Below are positions 26,461 through 35,890 of a DNA stretch of 64,000 bases, piece by piece. How positions within the stretch are numbered: the first letter of the stretch is position 1; each line of letters starts with the position of its first letter. The notes under the pieces were generated by a model. It searched no databases, was not told the DNA's origin, and saw nothing but the letters and a program-made list of their open reading frames with translations. Source of the DNA: Sulfitobacter litoralis (GTDB taxonomy: Bacteria > Pseudomonadota > Alphaproteobacteria > Rhodobacterales > Rhodobacteraceae); assembly GCF_900103185.1 (NCBI RefSeq), contig NZ_FNJD01000014.1:29628-93627 (forward strand), written 5' to 3'. The translations under genes and the position numbers were made by a program.

Positions 26461-27036
26461 GTGTTCAATACAATTTCCAAGGGGCTACGGCTGTTTGCGG
26501 GCACCATGATCGCCGCGACATTCGTGCTTCAGGCATCTGCTGCCGATGCACAAACAAGATCTCAACAGGGCCGCGACAAGGGCCAGTATATTCCAACGAT
26601 CTGGGTTGATCCCGACGGGTGCGAACACTGGGTTATGGATGACGGTGCCGAAGGCTACATGACGCCGCATGTCACACGTCAGGGTATTCCGGTCTGCCGC
26701 CGGGGGAACGTCTGCGGCGTAATGAACACGGATCAGTTTTTCAAGACTGACAGCTACCGCGTGCACCCGCAAGGCCGCGCACGTCTGGCCGAATTCTTCA
26801 AGTCGACAGGTGCTGTGTCCTATATCGTCAGCGGTCACACCGACAGCCGTGCGTCGGATGCCTATAACATGAAGCTGTCGCTGAACCGTGCCAATGCTGT
26901 CGCTAGTATTGCACAGCAGTCGGGGGCCCGCATCGCGGATGTTCGCGGCTACGGCGAGCGGATGCCAGCAGCGTCCAACGGCACATCGGGCGGTATGGCT
27001 AAGAACCGCCGCGTCGAAATCATCTGCATTCGCTAA
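26461..27036 (+). CDS. Exported OmpA family protein
   Basis: A 191 aa envelope protein. A signal peptide spans about residues 1-31 (LFAGTMIAATFVLQASAADA). A short Cys-containing module follows (IWVDPDGCEHWVMDDG, about 46-61) and is nearly repeated in the next gene. Residues about 85-190 form an OmpA-type peptidoglycan-binding domain, with GHTDSRASDAYN and the LSLNRANAV helix. I chose the GTG at 26461, which follows GAGGGC; an ATG at 26401 is in frame but would bury the signal peptide. It is 12 bp before a lipoprotein gene, and the two probably form a wall-linked pair. Confidence 0.86.
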   Translation: MFNTISKGLRLFAGTMIAATFVLQASAADAQTRSQQGRDKGQYIPTIWVDPDGCEHWVMDDGAEGYMTPHVTRQGIPVCRRGNVCGVMNTDQFFKTDSYRVHPQGRARLAEFFKSTGAVSYIVSGHTDSRASDAYNMKLSLNRANAVASIAQQSGARIADVRGYGERMPAASNGTSGGMAKNRRVEIICIR

Positions 27037-27051
27037 GGGGACAGTAACGTG

Positions 27052-27363
27052 ATGAAAGCTAAGATTATGATGGTCACCGCCTGCGCCCTGACACTGGGTG
27101 CTTGCGCTGACTACGAAGGCCGGGGCTACCCCGCCGATAAATCCGTTGACCGCGGTTTCGACAAAAAGCACCTGAGCCAGCTTCAGGCCGGTATCTGGGT
27201 CGACCCCAATGGCTGCGACCACTGGATCATCGACGATGGCGTCGAAGGCTACCTAAGCCAACGCTTGGACAAATACGGCAAGCCGGTCTGCTCTGGCGTG
27301 GCCCAGCCCACCTATACGGCGGGCGACTTCAAAGGCGGCTCGCGCGTCCGAGATCCCAACTGA
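27052..27363 (+). CDS. Small lipoprotein sharing a module with the upstream OmpA-like protein
   Basis: A 103 aa predicted lipoprotein. The lipobox LGAC puts the lipidated Cys at about residue 18. The mature part is mainly the module IWVDPNGCDHWIIDDGVEGY (about 48-67), almost the same as that of the preceding OmpA protein, ending in a second Cys (KPVC, near 80). A GTG one codon earlier is an alternative start. A U-rich hairpin terminator follows, so the two genes form one transcript. Role unknown; an outer-membrane anchor is likely. Confidence 0.8.
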   Translation: MKAKIMMVTACALTLGACADYEGRGYPADKSVDRGFDKKHLSQLQAGIWVDPNGCDHWIIDDGVEGYLSQRLDKYGKPVCSGVAQPTYTAGDFKGGSRVRDPN

Positions 27364-27391
27364 TCTTGCGACCACTCCTGCACATAGGATC

Positions 27392-27424
27392 GGGCCGGCG
27401 CGTTTTACGCTCCGGCCCTTTTTT
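27392..27424 (+). terminator. Rho-independent terminator after OmpA/lipoprotein pair
   Basis: GGGCCGG at 27392-27398 and CCGGCCC at 27412-27418 form a 7-bp stem, with some inner GCG/CGC pairing, followed by six T. Confidence 0.85.
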
Positions 27425-27499
27425 GTCGGTGCCAAGGGGTACACAGTTTGAAAACATGTCCCATATTAATCCAAAGACATCTCCAATTAGGAAAACGCT

Positions 27500-28507
27500 T
27501 TGCCATCTAGTGATACAATGACATCTCCTGCCTCTCACGCGCAGCAGCTTGAATTTCCGGATAACCGGCTGCTGATCGACCTGTGCGGCCCCTATGACGC
27601 CAATCTGACCGCCGTAGAAACGGCGCTCGAGGTGCAGATTGTGCGCCGGGGCAACCAGCTGTCAGTGATTGGCGATGATGACGCGGCGACGCGTGCCGTG
27701 GCGGTGCTGAACGGGCTTTATGCTCGGCTTGAAGGCGGGCGCAGTGTCGAACCTGCGGATGTCACCAGCCTGTTGCGCATGGGTGATTCCGCGGCAGGGA
27801 CAGGCGTGCGTCCGGGCGACCAGATCGAGATGCCCAATCTTGGCGGCGTCGAAATCCAGACCCGCAAGAAACGTGTCGAACCGCGCACCGCTGCACAAAA
27901 GGCCTATGTGCAATCGCTGTTTGACAATGAACTGGCCTTTGGCATCGGGCCTGCCGGTACGGGCAAAACATATCTGGCCGTGGCTGTCGGCGTCTCGATG
28001 TTCATTGGCGGCCATGTTGATCGCATTATCTTGTCGCGCCCCGCGGTCGAGGCGGGCGAGAAGCTGGGTTATCTGCCCGGCGATATGAAGGACAAGGTCG
28101 ATCCCTACATGCAGCCGCTCTATGATGCGCTCAACGACTTCTTGCCCGGCAAACAGCTGGCCAAGCTGATCGAAGAGAAAAAGATCGAGATCGCACCGCT
28201 GGCCTTCATGCGCGGGCGGACCTTGTCCAACGCTTTTGTTGTATTGGACGAGGCGCAGAACGCGACCTCTATGCAGATGAAGATGTTCTTGACCCGTTTA
28301 GGCGAAGGGTCGCGTATGGTGATTACAGGCGACCGGACCCAGATCGACTTGCCACGCGGCGTGCCGTCGGGGCTGCAAGACGCGGAACGGCTGCTCAAGA
28401 CGATCCCCAAGATAAGCTTTAATTACTTCACGTCCAAAGACGTAGTACGTCACCCGCTGGTTGCCGCGATCATCGAAGCTTACGAAGCCGATACAGGCCA
28501 CGCGTAA
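27500..28507 (+). CDS. phoH: PhoH family ATPase
   Basis: Cytoplasmic P-loop ATPase linked to RNA metabolism and commonly paired with YbeY. In 335 aa an N-terminal KH-like region (about 15-95) precedes the ATPase with Walker A GPAGTGKTYLA (near 152), Walker B VVLDEAQNA (near 248) and the TGDRTQID motif (near 278). The TTG at 27500 has AGGA seven bases upstream, better than the ATG at 27518, so TTG is favoured. The gene opens the phoH-ybeY-corC-lnt set; a G+C hairpin repeat sits between it and ybeY. Confidence 0.92.
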   Translation: MPSSDTMTSPASHAQQLEFPDNRLLIDLCGPYDANLTAVETALEVQIVRRGNQLSVIGDDDAATRAVAVLNGLYARLEGGRSVEPADVTSLLRMGDSAAGTGVRPGDQIEMPNLGGVEIQTRKKRVEPRTAAQKAYVQSLFDNELAFGIGPAGTGKTYLAVAVGVSMFIGGHVDRIILSRPAVEAGEKLGYLPGDMKDKVDPYMQPLYDALNDFLPGKQLAKLIEEKKIEIAPLAFMRGRTLSNAFVVLDEAQNATSMQMKMFLTRLGEGSRMVITGDRTQIDLPRGVPSGLQDAERLLKTIPKISFNYFTSKDVVRHPLVAAIIEAYEADTGHA

Positions 28508-28517
28508 TGTTTGGCTG

Positions 28518-28564
28518 CTTCATTTTGCCAAATAAACTCCGGGGGGCCGGGGGCTGGCCCCCGG
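28518..28564. repeat. Dispersed intergenic palindromic repeat
   Basis: CTTCATTTTGCCAAATAAAC then a G run and the inverted repeat CCGGGGGC-TG-GCCCCCGG (28547-28564). The left half matches 46794-46815, the right half 13316-13336. It lies 11 bp after phoH and 11 bp before the ybeY start, inside a presumed operon. Confidence 0.75.
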
Positions 28565-28574
28565 TGGGGCGCTG

Positions 28575-29099
28575 ATGCAGTCGCTGGATATGATCGAGGA
28601 AGACCCGCGTTGGGCCGATCTGGACCTAGAGGCGCTGTGCCCGCGTGTGATATCGACCACGCTGGCGCATCTGTCGCTGGAAGCCAGCGTCGCCGAGGTC
28701 ACTGTGCTGGCCTGTGACGACGCGCATATCGCGACGCTGAATGCTGATTTCCGCGACAAGCCTACGCCAACCAATGTACTGAGCTGGCCCGCGGAAGAAC
28801 GCGGTGCCGCGCAGGATGGCGAGATACCGCTGCCGGTCACGCCGGGGTTCGACAAAATGCTGGAACTCGGCGATATCGCGATTTCATATGATACCTGCCA
28901 CGCCGAGGCAGAGGCCGCAGGCAAGCCGATGGTTGATCATGTGACCCATTTGATTGTTCACGGCGTGCTCCATCTGTTGGGCTATGACCACGAACGGGAC
29001 GGGGATGCGGCCCTGATGGAACGGTTAGAGGTAGAAATACTTGGTAAATTAGGGTTGGATGACCCATATAGACACGACGCAGCGCAACCGCCTGCCTAA
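28575..29099 (+). CDS. ybeY: Endoribonuclease YbeY (rRNA maturation factor)
   Basis: Zinc-dependent nuclease for 16S rRNA 3'-end processing and ribosome quality control. The 174 aa protein has the H-x3-H-x5-H metal motif HGVLHLLGYDH (near 135-145) and the preceding PTNVLSWPA motif near 63. It lies between phoH and the corC-like gene, the usual order. The GATGCAG start codon region has only a weak ribosome site (GGGGCG), next to the palindromic repeat. Confidence 0.94.
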   Translation: MQSLDMIEEDPRWADLDLEALCPRVISTTLAHLSLEASVAEVTVLACDDAHIATLNADFRDKPTPTNVLSWPAEERGAAQDGEIPLPVTPGFDKMLELGDIAISYDTCHAEAEAAGKPMVDHVTHLIVHGVLHLLGYDHERDGDAALMERLEVEILGKLGLDDPYRHDAAQPPA

Positions 29100-29119
29100 A
29101 CACATAAAGACAGGACCCG

Positions 29120-30028
29120 ATGGGCGATACAGACGGATCATCTGAGGCGGCGCAGAGCGCGCAGTTGGAAGACATAAAACCGGCCTCCGAGGCTGAAGAA
29201 ACCGAAGACTCCCCCAAATCCGGTGGTTTCTTTTCGCGGGTCATGGGTGCACTCAGCGCGTCAGACCCCGAGGAAGAAGAAGAAATGACCGCGGCGCAGA
29301 CCGACCGGCTTTCCACCCGCGGCATGATGAACCTGCGTCGGATGCGGGTCGAGGACGTTGCGGTGCCCAAGGCGGATATCACCGCGATACCCGTCGGCTC
29401 GACGCTGGATGAATTGGTGGGCGTGTTTAAGGAAAGCGGTCTAACGCGGTTGCCGGTTTACGACGGGACGCTCGATACGCCCGTTGGTATGGCCCACCTC
29501 AAGGATCTGGCACTGACGCACGGATTTAACGGCAGATCTGCCGAGTTTGATCTTACTGCAATGCTGCGTCCCTTGCTGTTCGTGCCGCCGTCAATGACCA
29601 TCGGCGTGCTGCTGACCAAGATGCAGGCAGAACGGCGTCATATGGCGTTGGTGATAGACGAATATGGCGGCGTCGACGGGTTGGTCACGATCGAAGACCT
29701 CATCGAACAGGTGATCGGCGAGATCGAAGATGAACATGACGTCGACGAAGGAAAATACTGGACCGTTGAAAAACCGGGCTGCTACCTTGCGCTGGCCAAA
29801 ACGCCGCTGGATGATTTCGAGGCAGAGATCGGGCGCTCGTTGACCGACCACGACGATGTGGATGAAGAGGAAATCGATACGCTTGGCGGGCTGGTATTTA
29901 TGCTGTCGGGTCGGGTACCGGCGCGCGGCGAAGTGGTTGTGCACCCCGACGGCCCCGAATTCGAGGTCATCGATGCGGATCCCCGCCGGATCAAGCGGTT
30001 GCGTGTGCGTATGGCCGGATCTCACTGA
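29120..30028 (+). CDS. CorC/HlyC family protein with CBS domains
   Basis: A 302 aa cytoplasmic protein. An acidic N-terminal tail (about 1-60) is followed by two CBS domains (about 75-205, with the motif HMALVIDEYGGVDGLVTIED) and a CorC_HlyC/transporter-associated domain (about 215-300). It lacks the DUF21 membrane part of the longer relatives. It is commonly found between ybeY and lnt and is thought to help magnesium or cobalt efflux or envelope functions; the role is not settled. AGGA precedes the ATG. It overlaps lnt by one base (TGATG). Confidence 0.9.
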   Translation: MGDTDGSSEAAQSAQLEDIKPASEAEETEDSPKSGGFFSRVMGALSASDPEEEEEMTAAQTDRLSTRGMMNLRRMRVEDVAVPKADITAIPVGSTLDELVGVFKESGLTRLPVYDGTLDTPVGMAHLKDLALTHGFNGRSAEFDLTAMLRPLLFVPPSMTIGVLLTKMQAERRHMALVIDEYGGVDGLVTIEDLIEQVIGEIEDEHDVDEGKYWTVEKPGCYLALAKTPLDDFEAEIGRSLTDHDDVDEEEIDTLGGLVFMLSGRVPARGEVVVHPDGPEFEVIDADPRRIKRLRVRMAGSH

Positions 30029-31545
30029 TGACACTGCGCAGTGCCGCTTGGATGCGGTTTGGGGCAGCGGTGCTTGCCGGCGTTGTCGCGGCCTTCGGGC
30101 AGGCCCCTTATGATTTGCCGCTGGTTTTGCTGGCCGCCCTCGCGGCGGTGCTGCTGATCTATCGCAGCGTTGCGACGTCGCGCCAAGCGGCGGCGATCGG
30201 CTGGGGTTTTGGCTTTGGGTATTTTATCCACGGCTGGTCATGGCTGGTGTCGCCTTTCATGGTTGATCCCGAACGCTACGCTTGGATGGCCCCGTTTGCC
30301 GTCGTCGGGCTGACCGGCGGCTTGGCGCTGTTCTGGGCCGCGGCCTTCTATGGCGCGCGCAGGCTGTCCGCGCAGGTCTGGCCGCTGATCTTCGTGCTGC
30401 CCGCGGCAGAAATGGTGCGCGGGTACCTGTTTACTGGCTTCCCTTGGGGTATGTTCTCGCAGTCTTTGGTCAACCATTGGCCGGGGCAGGGTCTGTCATT
30501 GATTGGCCCCTACGGGATGACACTTGCGGTTGTCGCGCTTGCCGTGGCCGTGGTGCAGCGCGCCCGTGGATCCGTGCTGTGTCAGGCTGCTGTCTGGGGC
30601 GCACGCGTATGCACTGTGCTGGCTTTGACCGTCCCCTTCGGCGGTCCAGATGTCGTTTTGACCCAGCATATGATCCGCATGGTGCAGCCCAACGCGGCGC
30701 AGAAAGATAAGTGGGATCCCGGCAAAATACCGGAATTCTTTGATCGTCAGCTCGCGCTGACCAGCGCTCCTCCGGCGCAGGGGGACGCGGCCCCTGATCT
30801 GATCCTGTGGTCTGAAACCGCCATCGCGTGGCCGCTGGATCTCGCCCATGGCGCGTTGACCTATATCAGCGAAGCCGCCGCCGGTACGCCCGTTGTGCTG
30901 GGGGTGCAGCGGCGCGACGACATGGCCTATTTCAACTCGGCTGTGCTGCTTGGCCCCGATGCAGAGGTCGTGCAGACCTATGACAAACACCATCTGGTGC
31001 CGTTTGGCGAATATATCCCCTTTGGCGACATTCTGGGTCGTATCGGACTGCGCGGCATGGCGGCACAGTTTGGCAGCGGCTTTTCCTCCGGTCCGGGAGC
31101 AGAGCTGATGGACCTGGGGGATATGGGTGCCGCGCTGCCTTTGATCTGCTACGAGGCCGTGTTCGCCCGCGACGTCAACGCGGCACCGGCGCGTCCGGCG
31201 TTTCTGATGCAGCTCACAAATGATGCGTGGTTTGGCAAGGGGCAGGGGCCGTTGCAGCACTTGGCCCAAGCGCGGATGCGCGCGATAGAGCAGGGCCTGC
31301 CCATGGCGCGCGTCGCCAATACCGGTGTGTCGGCGATGATTGACCCTTGGGGCCGCATCACGAAAAGCCTGGCTTTGAACCAAGCCGGATTTCTGGATGC
31401 GCGTTTGCCTGCCCCAAGCCCTGCGACACCCTATAGCAGGTGGGGCGAATGGCCTTTTCTTTTCATCACTTTGGCCGGATTTGCCCTTGTTATCCTGCGC
31501 AATCGACGCAACTTAAAGTTTGACCACAGGGGCCGGCATAGCTAA
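30028..31545 (+). CDS. lnt: Apolipoprotein N-acyltransferase
   Basis: Adds the third acyl chain to the N-terminal Cys of lipoproteins on the periplasmic side of the inner membrane. The 505 aa protein has about six membrane segments in the first 200 residues, a nitrilase domain (about 220-470) with the Glu-Lys-Cys triad visible in WSETAIAWP, DKHHLVPFGE and LICYEAVF, and a final membrane segment (FLFITLAGFALVIL). It starts on the last base of the corC-like stop and precedes the metK riboswitch by 12 bp. Confidence 0.94.
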   Translation: MTLRSAAWMRFGAAVLAGVVAAFGQAPYDLPLVLLAALAAVLLIYRSVATSRQAAAIGWGFGFGYFIHGWSWLVSPFMVDPERYAWMAPFAVVGLTGGLALFWAAAFYGARRLSAQVWPLIFVLPAAEMVRGYLFTGFPWGMFSQSLVNHWPGQGLSLIGPYGMTLAVVALAVAVVQRARGSVLCQAAVWGARVCTVLALTVPFGGPDVVLTQHMIRMVQPNAAQKDKWDPGKIPEFFDRQLALTSAPPAQGDAAPDLILWSETAIAWPLDLAHGALTYISEAAAGTPVVLGVQRRDDMAYFNSAVLLGPDAEVVQTYDKHHLVPFGEYIPFGDILGRIGLRGMAAQFGSGFSSGPGAELMDLGDMGAALPLICYEAVFARDVNAAPARPAFLMQLTNDAWFGKGQGPLQHLAQARMRAIEQGLPMARVANTGVSAMIDPWGRITKSLALNQAGFLDARLPAPSPATPYSRWGEWPFLFITLAGFALVILRNRRNLKFDHRGRHS

Positions 31546-31557
31546 GCCCCGCTAATC

Positions 31558-31601
31558 GGCCACAACGGCTTCCTGACGTGGCTATGAAACCTATTGGAGC
31601 A
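31558..31601 (+). ncRNA. SAM/SAH riboswitch ahead of metK
   Basis: The RNA begins GGCCACAACGGCTTCCTGAC, with GGCCAC at 31558-31563 pairing with GTGGCT at 31578-31583, and ends ATTGGAGCA at 31593-31601. The conserved CACAACGGCUUCCUG core and AUUGGAGCA tail fit the SAM/SAH class that I know from Rhodobacterales metK leaders. In that class the GGAG of the tail joins a pseudoknot when ligand is bound and is hidden from the ribosome. Here GGAG is the ribosome site of metK, 8 bases before ATG, so translation control by SAM level is expected. Confidence 0.93.
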
Positions 31602-31605
31602 CTAA

Positions 31606-32790
31606 ATGTCCCGCAAGAATTATACGTTCACTTCGGAATCCGTTTCCGAGGGCCACCCGGATAAGGTCTGCGACCGGATTTCCGACGCAGTACTTGACGC
31701 CTTTCTCACCGAAGAGCCCGAAGCGCGGGTGGCAGCCGAGACTTTTGCCACAACCAATCGGGTGATCATCGGCGGCGAAGTGGGCCTGTCAGACAAGTCC
31801 AAATTGGACGAATACCTTGGCAAGATCGACGGCATCGCCCGTGCGTGCATCAAGGATATCGGGTACGAGCAGGACGAATTCCACCACGCCACCTGCGAGA
31901 TCACCAACCTGCTGCACCCCCAGTCGGCGCATATTGCGCAGGGTGTGGACGCGTCAGGTGACAAGGAAGAAGGCGCGGGCGATCAGGGCATCATGTTCGG
32001 TTTCGCCACCACTGAAACGCCAGAGCTGATGCCGGCGCCTATCCACTATGCTCATGCGATCCTGCGCCGTCTGGCCGAGGTGCGCAAAGACGGTACCGAG
32101 CCAACGCTGCGCCCTGATGCGAAAAGCCAGCTTTCCGTGCGCTATGAAGATGGCAAACCTGTTGGCGTGTCCTCTATCGTGCTGTCGACGCAGCACGCTG
32201 ACGCGGGCCAGACCAGCGCCGACATCCGCGATATTGTCGAACCCTATATCACCCATGTCCTGCCCGAAGGCTGGATCACACCGGACACCGAATGGTGGGT
32301 GAACCCGACGGGGACATTCGTGATTGGCGGTCCTGACGGTGATGCCGGCCTGACCGGTCGTAAGATCATCGTCGATACCTATGGCGGTGCGGCACCGCAC
32401 GGGGGCGGCGCGTTCTCGGGCAAAGACCCGACAAAGGTTGACCGCTCTGCTGCCTATGTCGCGCGCTATCTGGCGAAGAACGTCGTGGCCGCGGGTCTGG
32501 CAGAGAAATGCACGATCCAGCTGAGCTATGCGATCGGCGTATCAAAGCCCTTGTCGATCTATTGCGACACCTATGGCGGCGACGCCGATGTGTCGGATGC
32601 CGCGATTGAAAAAGCGATCCGCCAGATCATCGACCTGACCCCACGGGGCATCCGCGAGCATCTGGAGCTGAACAAGCCGATCTATGAACGCACAGCTGCC
32701 TATGGCCACTTTGGCCGCGCGCCCGAAGCGGATGGTGGGTTCAGCTGGGAAAAGACCGATCTGGTCGATGCACTGAAAGCCGCACTGTAA
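31606..32790 (+). CDS. metK: S-adenosylmethionine synthase
   Basis: Makes SAM from methionine and ATP. The 394 aa protein has GHPDKVCD (about 16-23), [12 protein letters not shown] (near 124) and [14 protein letters not shown] loop [18 protein letters not shown] (near 264), the family signatures. It is preceded by a SAM/SAH riboswitch whose tail supplies its ribosome site, giving feedback by its own product. A strong hairpin at 32812 ends the transcript. Confidence 0.97.
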   Translation: MSRKNYTFTSESVSEGHPDKVCDRISDAVLDAFLTEEPEARVAAETFATTNRVIIGGEVGLSDKSKLDEYLGKIDGIARACIKDIGYEQDEFHHATCEITNLLHPQSAHIAQGVDASGDKEEGAGDQGIMFGFATTETPELMPAPIHYAHAILRRLAEVRKDGTEPTLRPDAKSQLSVRYEDGKPVGVSSIVLSTQHADAGQTSADIRDIVEPYITHVLPEGWITPDTEWWVNPTGTFVIGGPDGDAGLTGRKIIVDTYGGAAPHGGGAFSGKDPTKVDRSAAYVARYLAKNVVAAGLAEKCTIQLSYAIGVSKPLSIYCDTYGGDADVSDAAIEKAIRQIIDLTPRGIREHLELNKPIYERTAAYGHFGRAPEADGGFSWEKTDLVDALKAAL

Positions 32791-32811
32791 GCCGTCGCGG
32801 TATTGGACACG

Positions 32812-32838
32812 AAAGGGCGGCCCGTGGGCTGCCCTTTT
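32812..32838 (+). terminator. Terminator after metK
   Basis: AAAGGGCGGCCC and GGGCTGCCCTTT form a 12-bp stem (one G-U pair) followed by T-rich sequence (TTTTGCTTT). Confidence 0.8.
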
Positions 32839-33038
32839 GCTTTGGCGGGCCGTGTGGAAATTGGGCACCACGCCCCTAAGACGCGGCGCTTGCCGATAGG
32901 GAAATGGCTGATGCCCTTGGTCAGGAACCCTTTGATCGGTGTCGGGCTCATCTCAAAACCGTCAGCAAGGCAGGCTTTTGCGTCGGGGGATCACGCGAAA
33001 TGTTGCGCCCGTCCCCCTCGCAGGCTAAAGCCAGCGCC

Positions 33039-33740
33039 ATGACACATCCTGAACGCCCCCGCCGCAATTTCTACGGTCGCCTTAAAGGCAAATCGCTTAA
33101 GCAAAGCCAGAAAGGCTATATCGAAGAGGACCTAGAGGCGCTGTCCCCCGGTCCCGTCGATTGGGATGCGAACCCGGATCGCACACCGCTGGATCTGCCG
33201 ACTTTGTTTGATGGCAAACCTGTCTGGCTCGAGATCGGCTTTGGCGGTGGTGAACATATGGTGCATCAGGCCGCTCAAAACCCCGATGTGGGTATCATCG
33301 GCTGCGAACCCTATATCAACGGGGTCGCGATGCTGTTGGGCAAGATCCGCCGCGCGGGGGTCGACAATGTGGCGATCCACCCCGGCGATGCGCGCGATAT
33401 CTTTGACGTGCTGCCCGAGGCGTCGATTGACCGCGCTTTTCTGCTCTATCCCGATCCTTGGCCCAAGACCCGCCATCACCGGCGCCGCTTTGTGACGCCT
33501 GAACACCTTGAACCGCTGGTGAAGGTGCTCAAGCCCGGTGCGATTTTCCGTGTCGCGACGGATATCGAGGACTATGTGCGCCAGACGCTTGAACAGGTAC
33601 CACGCCACGGGTTCGAATGGCTGGCCGAACGCCCCGGCGACTGGAAAGAACCGTGGGGCGATTGGATTTCCACCCGCTACGAACAAAAAGCGCTGCGCGA
33701 AGGGCGCGTGCCGCATTACCTGACATTCCGCAAGATCTGA
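33039..33740 (+). CDS. trmB: tRNA (guanine-N7-)-methyltransferase
   Basis: Methylates G46 in the variable loop of tRNAs. The 233 aa protein has a basic N-terminus, SAM motif LEIGFGGGEHM (near 67) and the TrmB signature YPDPWPKTRHHRRRF near 144. The start at 33039 gives the family length; an in-frame ATG at 32904 would add 45 unrelated residues. Gene order after metK is conserved in relatives. Confidence 0.94.
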   Translation: MTHPERPRRNFYGRLKGKSLKQSQKGYIEEDLEALSPGPVDWDANPDRTPLDLPTLFDGKPVWLEIGFGGGEHMVHQAAQNPDVGIIGCEPYINGVAMLLGKIRRAGVDNVAIHPGDARDIFDVLPEASIDRAFLLYPDPWPKTRHHRRRFVTPEHLEPLVKVLKPGAIFRVATDIEDYVRQTLEQVPRHGFEWLAERPGDWKEPWGDWISTRYEQKALREGRVPHYLTFRKI

Positions 33741-33831
33741 GCGGCAGGCAGGCTGGACTGACGCGGGCGATGGACGGGACAGGATCGCTGGTTTAAGACG
33801 GACTTTCAGGAATTTTTTTTGAGGGTTCTCC

Positions 33832-35184
33832 ATGTCCAGCCACGCCACGCCCGTCCCGATGACCTCTACCGCTTGCGGCCCGCTGTCCGGCGTGGCCGAG
33901 GTGCCCGGCGACAAGTCGATCTCGCACCGTTCCCTTATTTTGGGCGCGATGTGCATCGGCGAAACCACCATCAGCGGTCTGCTTGAAGGCGATGACGTGC
34001 TGGATACAGCCAAGGCGATGCAGGCCTTTGGCGCTGAAGTGACCAATATGGGCGGCGGCAACTGGTCCGTGCGCGGCGTCGGCGTTGGCGGTTTTGCTGA
34101 ACCCGACGGGGTGATCGACTGCGGCAACTCCGGCACGGGGGTACGGTTGATCATGGGGTCGATGGCAACATCCCCGATCAGCGCGACATTTACCGGCGAC
34201 GCCAGCCTGAACGGTCGCCCCATGGCGCGGGTCACCGACCCGCTGGCGCTGTTTGGCACGCAAGCCGTGGGCCGCAAAGGCGGGCGTTTGCCGATGACCA
34301 TCGTGGGGGCCGCTGACCCGGTGCCCGTACGCTACACCGTGCCGGTCCCGTCGGCGCAGGTGAAATCTGCCGTGTTGCTGGCCGGCCTGAACGCCCCTGG
34401 CAAGACTGTCGTGATCGAGGCCGAGGCCACGCGCGACCATACGGAACGGATGTTGGCGGGCTTTGGCGCTGAAATCACAGTCGAAGACACCGACGAGGGC
34501 CGTGTGATCACTCTGACCGGCCAGCCAGAACTGCAAGCGCAGCATGTCGATGTCCCGCGCGATCCGTCCTCGGCTGCGTTTCCGGTCTGTGCCGCGTTGA
34601 TTGTGCCGGGGTCGGATGTGCTTGTGCCCGGCATCGGGTTGAACCCGACACGGGCAGGGCTGTTCACCACGCTGCGCGAGATGGGTGCCGACCTGACCTA
34701 TGAGAATGAGCGGACCGAGGGCGGCGAGCCTGTCGCGGACCTGCGGGCAAGGTTTTCGCCCGATCTGAAAGGCATTGAGGTGCCACCAGCCCGCGCAGCG
34801 TCGATGATCGACGAATATCCGGTGCTGTCTGTCGTCGCCTCCTTTGCGCTGGGCCAAACGATGATGCGCGGCGTCAAAGAGCTGCGCGTCAAGGAAAGCG
34901 ACCGGATCGATGCGATGGCCAAGGGGCTGCGCGCCAACGGGATCGAAGTGGACGAGGGCCCTGATTGGTGGGCGGTCACTGGAAGGGGGCATGGGAATGT
35001 GCCTGGCGGTGCGACCTGTGCCAGCCAGCTGGACCACCGGATTGCGATGTCTTTCATGATCCTTGGCATGGCCGCGACGTCGCCCGTCAGTGTGGATGAC
35101 GGGGCACCCATCACTACGTCCTTCCCGATTTTCGAGCCGCTGATGAAACGTCTTGGCGCGAATGTGACACAGGGGGAAGCATAA
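33832..35184 (+). CDS. aroA: 3-phosphoshikimate 1-carboxyvinyltransferase (EPSP synthase)
   Basis: Sixth step of the shikimate pathway. In 450 aa, [13 protein letters not shown] (about 24-36) holds the N-terminal Lys-Ser-Arg set for shikimate phosphate; GNSGTGVRL and LRVKESDR (near 350) bind PEP and phosphate. The run GGGNWSVRG and loops near residues 100-105 have the form GNSGTG-x-R of the class found in Agrobacterium CP4-like enzymes. Its stop overlaps the start of cmk by one base. Confidence 0.95.
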   Translation: MSSHATPVPMTSTACGPLSGVAEVPGDKSISHRSLILGAMCIGETTISGLLEGDDVLDTAKAMQAFGAEVTNMGGGNWSVRGVGVGGFAEPDGVIDCGNSGTGVRLIMGSMATSPISATFTGDASLNGRPMARVTDPLALFGTQAVGRKGGRLPMTIVGAADPVPVRYTVPVPSAQVKSAVLLAGLNAPGKTVVIEAEATRDHTERMLAGFGAEITVEDTDEGRVITLTGQPELQAQHVDVPRDPSSAAFPVCAALIVPGSDVLVPGIGLNPTRAGLFTTLREMGADLTYENERTEGGEPVADLRARFSPDLKGIEVPPARAASMIDEYPVLSVVASFALGQTMMRGVKELRVKESDRIDAMAKGLRANGIEVDEGPDWWAVTGRGHGNVPGGATCASQLDHRIAMSFMILGMAATSPVSVDDGAPITTSFPIFEPLMKRLGANVTQGEA

Positions 35185-35798
35185 TGTTGGGATTTACCGT
35201 TGCGATTGACGGGCCAGCTGCAGCGGGCAAGGGCACCGTAGGGCGCGCTGTTGCTGCTCATTTCGGCTTTGCGCATCTGGATACCGGCCTGCTGTACCGT
35301 GCCGTCGGGGCCAAGGTGCTGGACGGCATGACCGCCGAAGAAGCCGCGCTGACTTTGCAGGCCGATGACCTCGAAGACGACCAGCTGCGCACCAATGCCG
35401 TAGCAGAGGCCGCGAGCCTCGCGGCTGCGATTCCCGCCGTGCGTGCGGCCTTGGTCGATTTCCAGCGCAGCTTTGCCATGCGAGCAGGGGGCGCGGTTCT
35501 GGACGGGCGTGATATCGGCACCGTGATCTGCCCCGATGCACCGGTAAAGCTGTTCATAACCGCCACACCAGAGGTGCGCGCGCAGCGTCGCTTTGCCGAG
35601 CTGAGCGCCAAGGGGGCAGAGGTCACACTCGAAGGGGTTTTGGCCGATGTTCAGGCGCGCGACGCGCGCGACAGCACCCGCGCCGAGGCACCCTTAAAGC
35701 CCGCCGCGGATGCGGAACTGATGGACACCTCGACCATGGATATCGAAACAGCCGTGGCCCGCGCAGTCGCACTGGTGGCAGCACGGCTGGGTGTTTGA
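35184..35798 (+). CDS. cmk: Cytidylate kinase
   Basis: Phosphorylates CMP and dCMP. The 204 aa protein has a P-loop [13 protein letters not shown] (7-19), the CMP-binding DTGLLYRA (33-40) and [11 protein letters not shown] (near 108). Its start shares a base with the stop of aroA (TAATG). aroA-cmk before rpsA is an old arrangement in proteobacteria; here a rhodanese gene lies between cmk and rpsA. Confidence 0.95.
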   Translation: MLGFTVAIDGPAAAGKGTVGRAVAAHFGFAHLDTGLLYRAVGAKVLDGMTAEEAALTLQADDLEDDQLRTNAVAEAASLAAAIPAVRAALVDFQRSFAMRAGGAVLDGRDIGTVICPDAPVKLFITATPEVRAQRRFAELSAKGAEVTLEGVLADVQARDARDSTRAEAPLKPAADAELMDTSTMDIETAVARAVALVAARLGV

Positions 35799-35890
35799 GC
35801 ATATGGGAACGAATGGTGCCGTTTAACGTTGGTCCAAGACGTGCTTGGCGCTAGGCTCGGTACGACAGGAATAAACAAGAGGTGCTGATT

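Noticed and set aside
33793..35037. 414-codon frame opposite aroA
   Set aside because: Antisense shadow of a certain gene, with low-complexity His/Arg/Gln composition.
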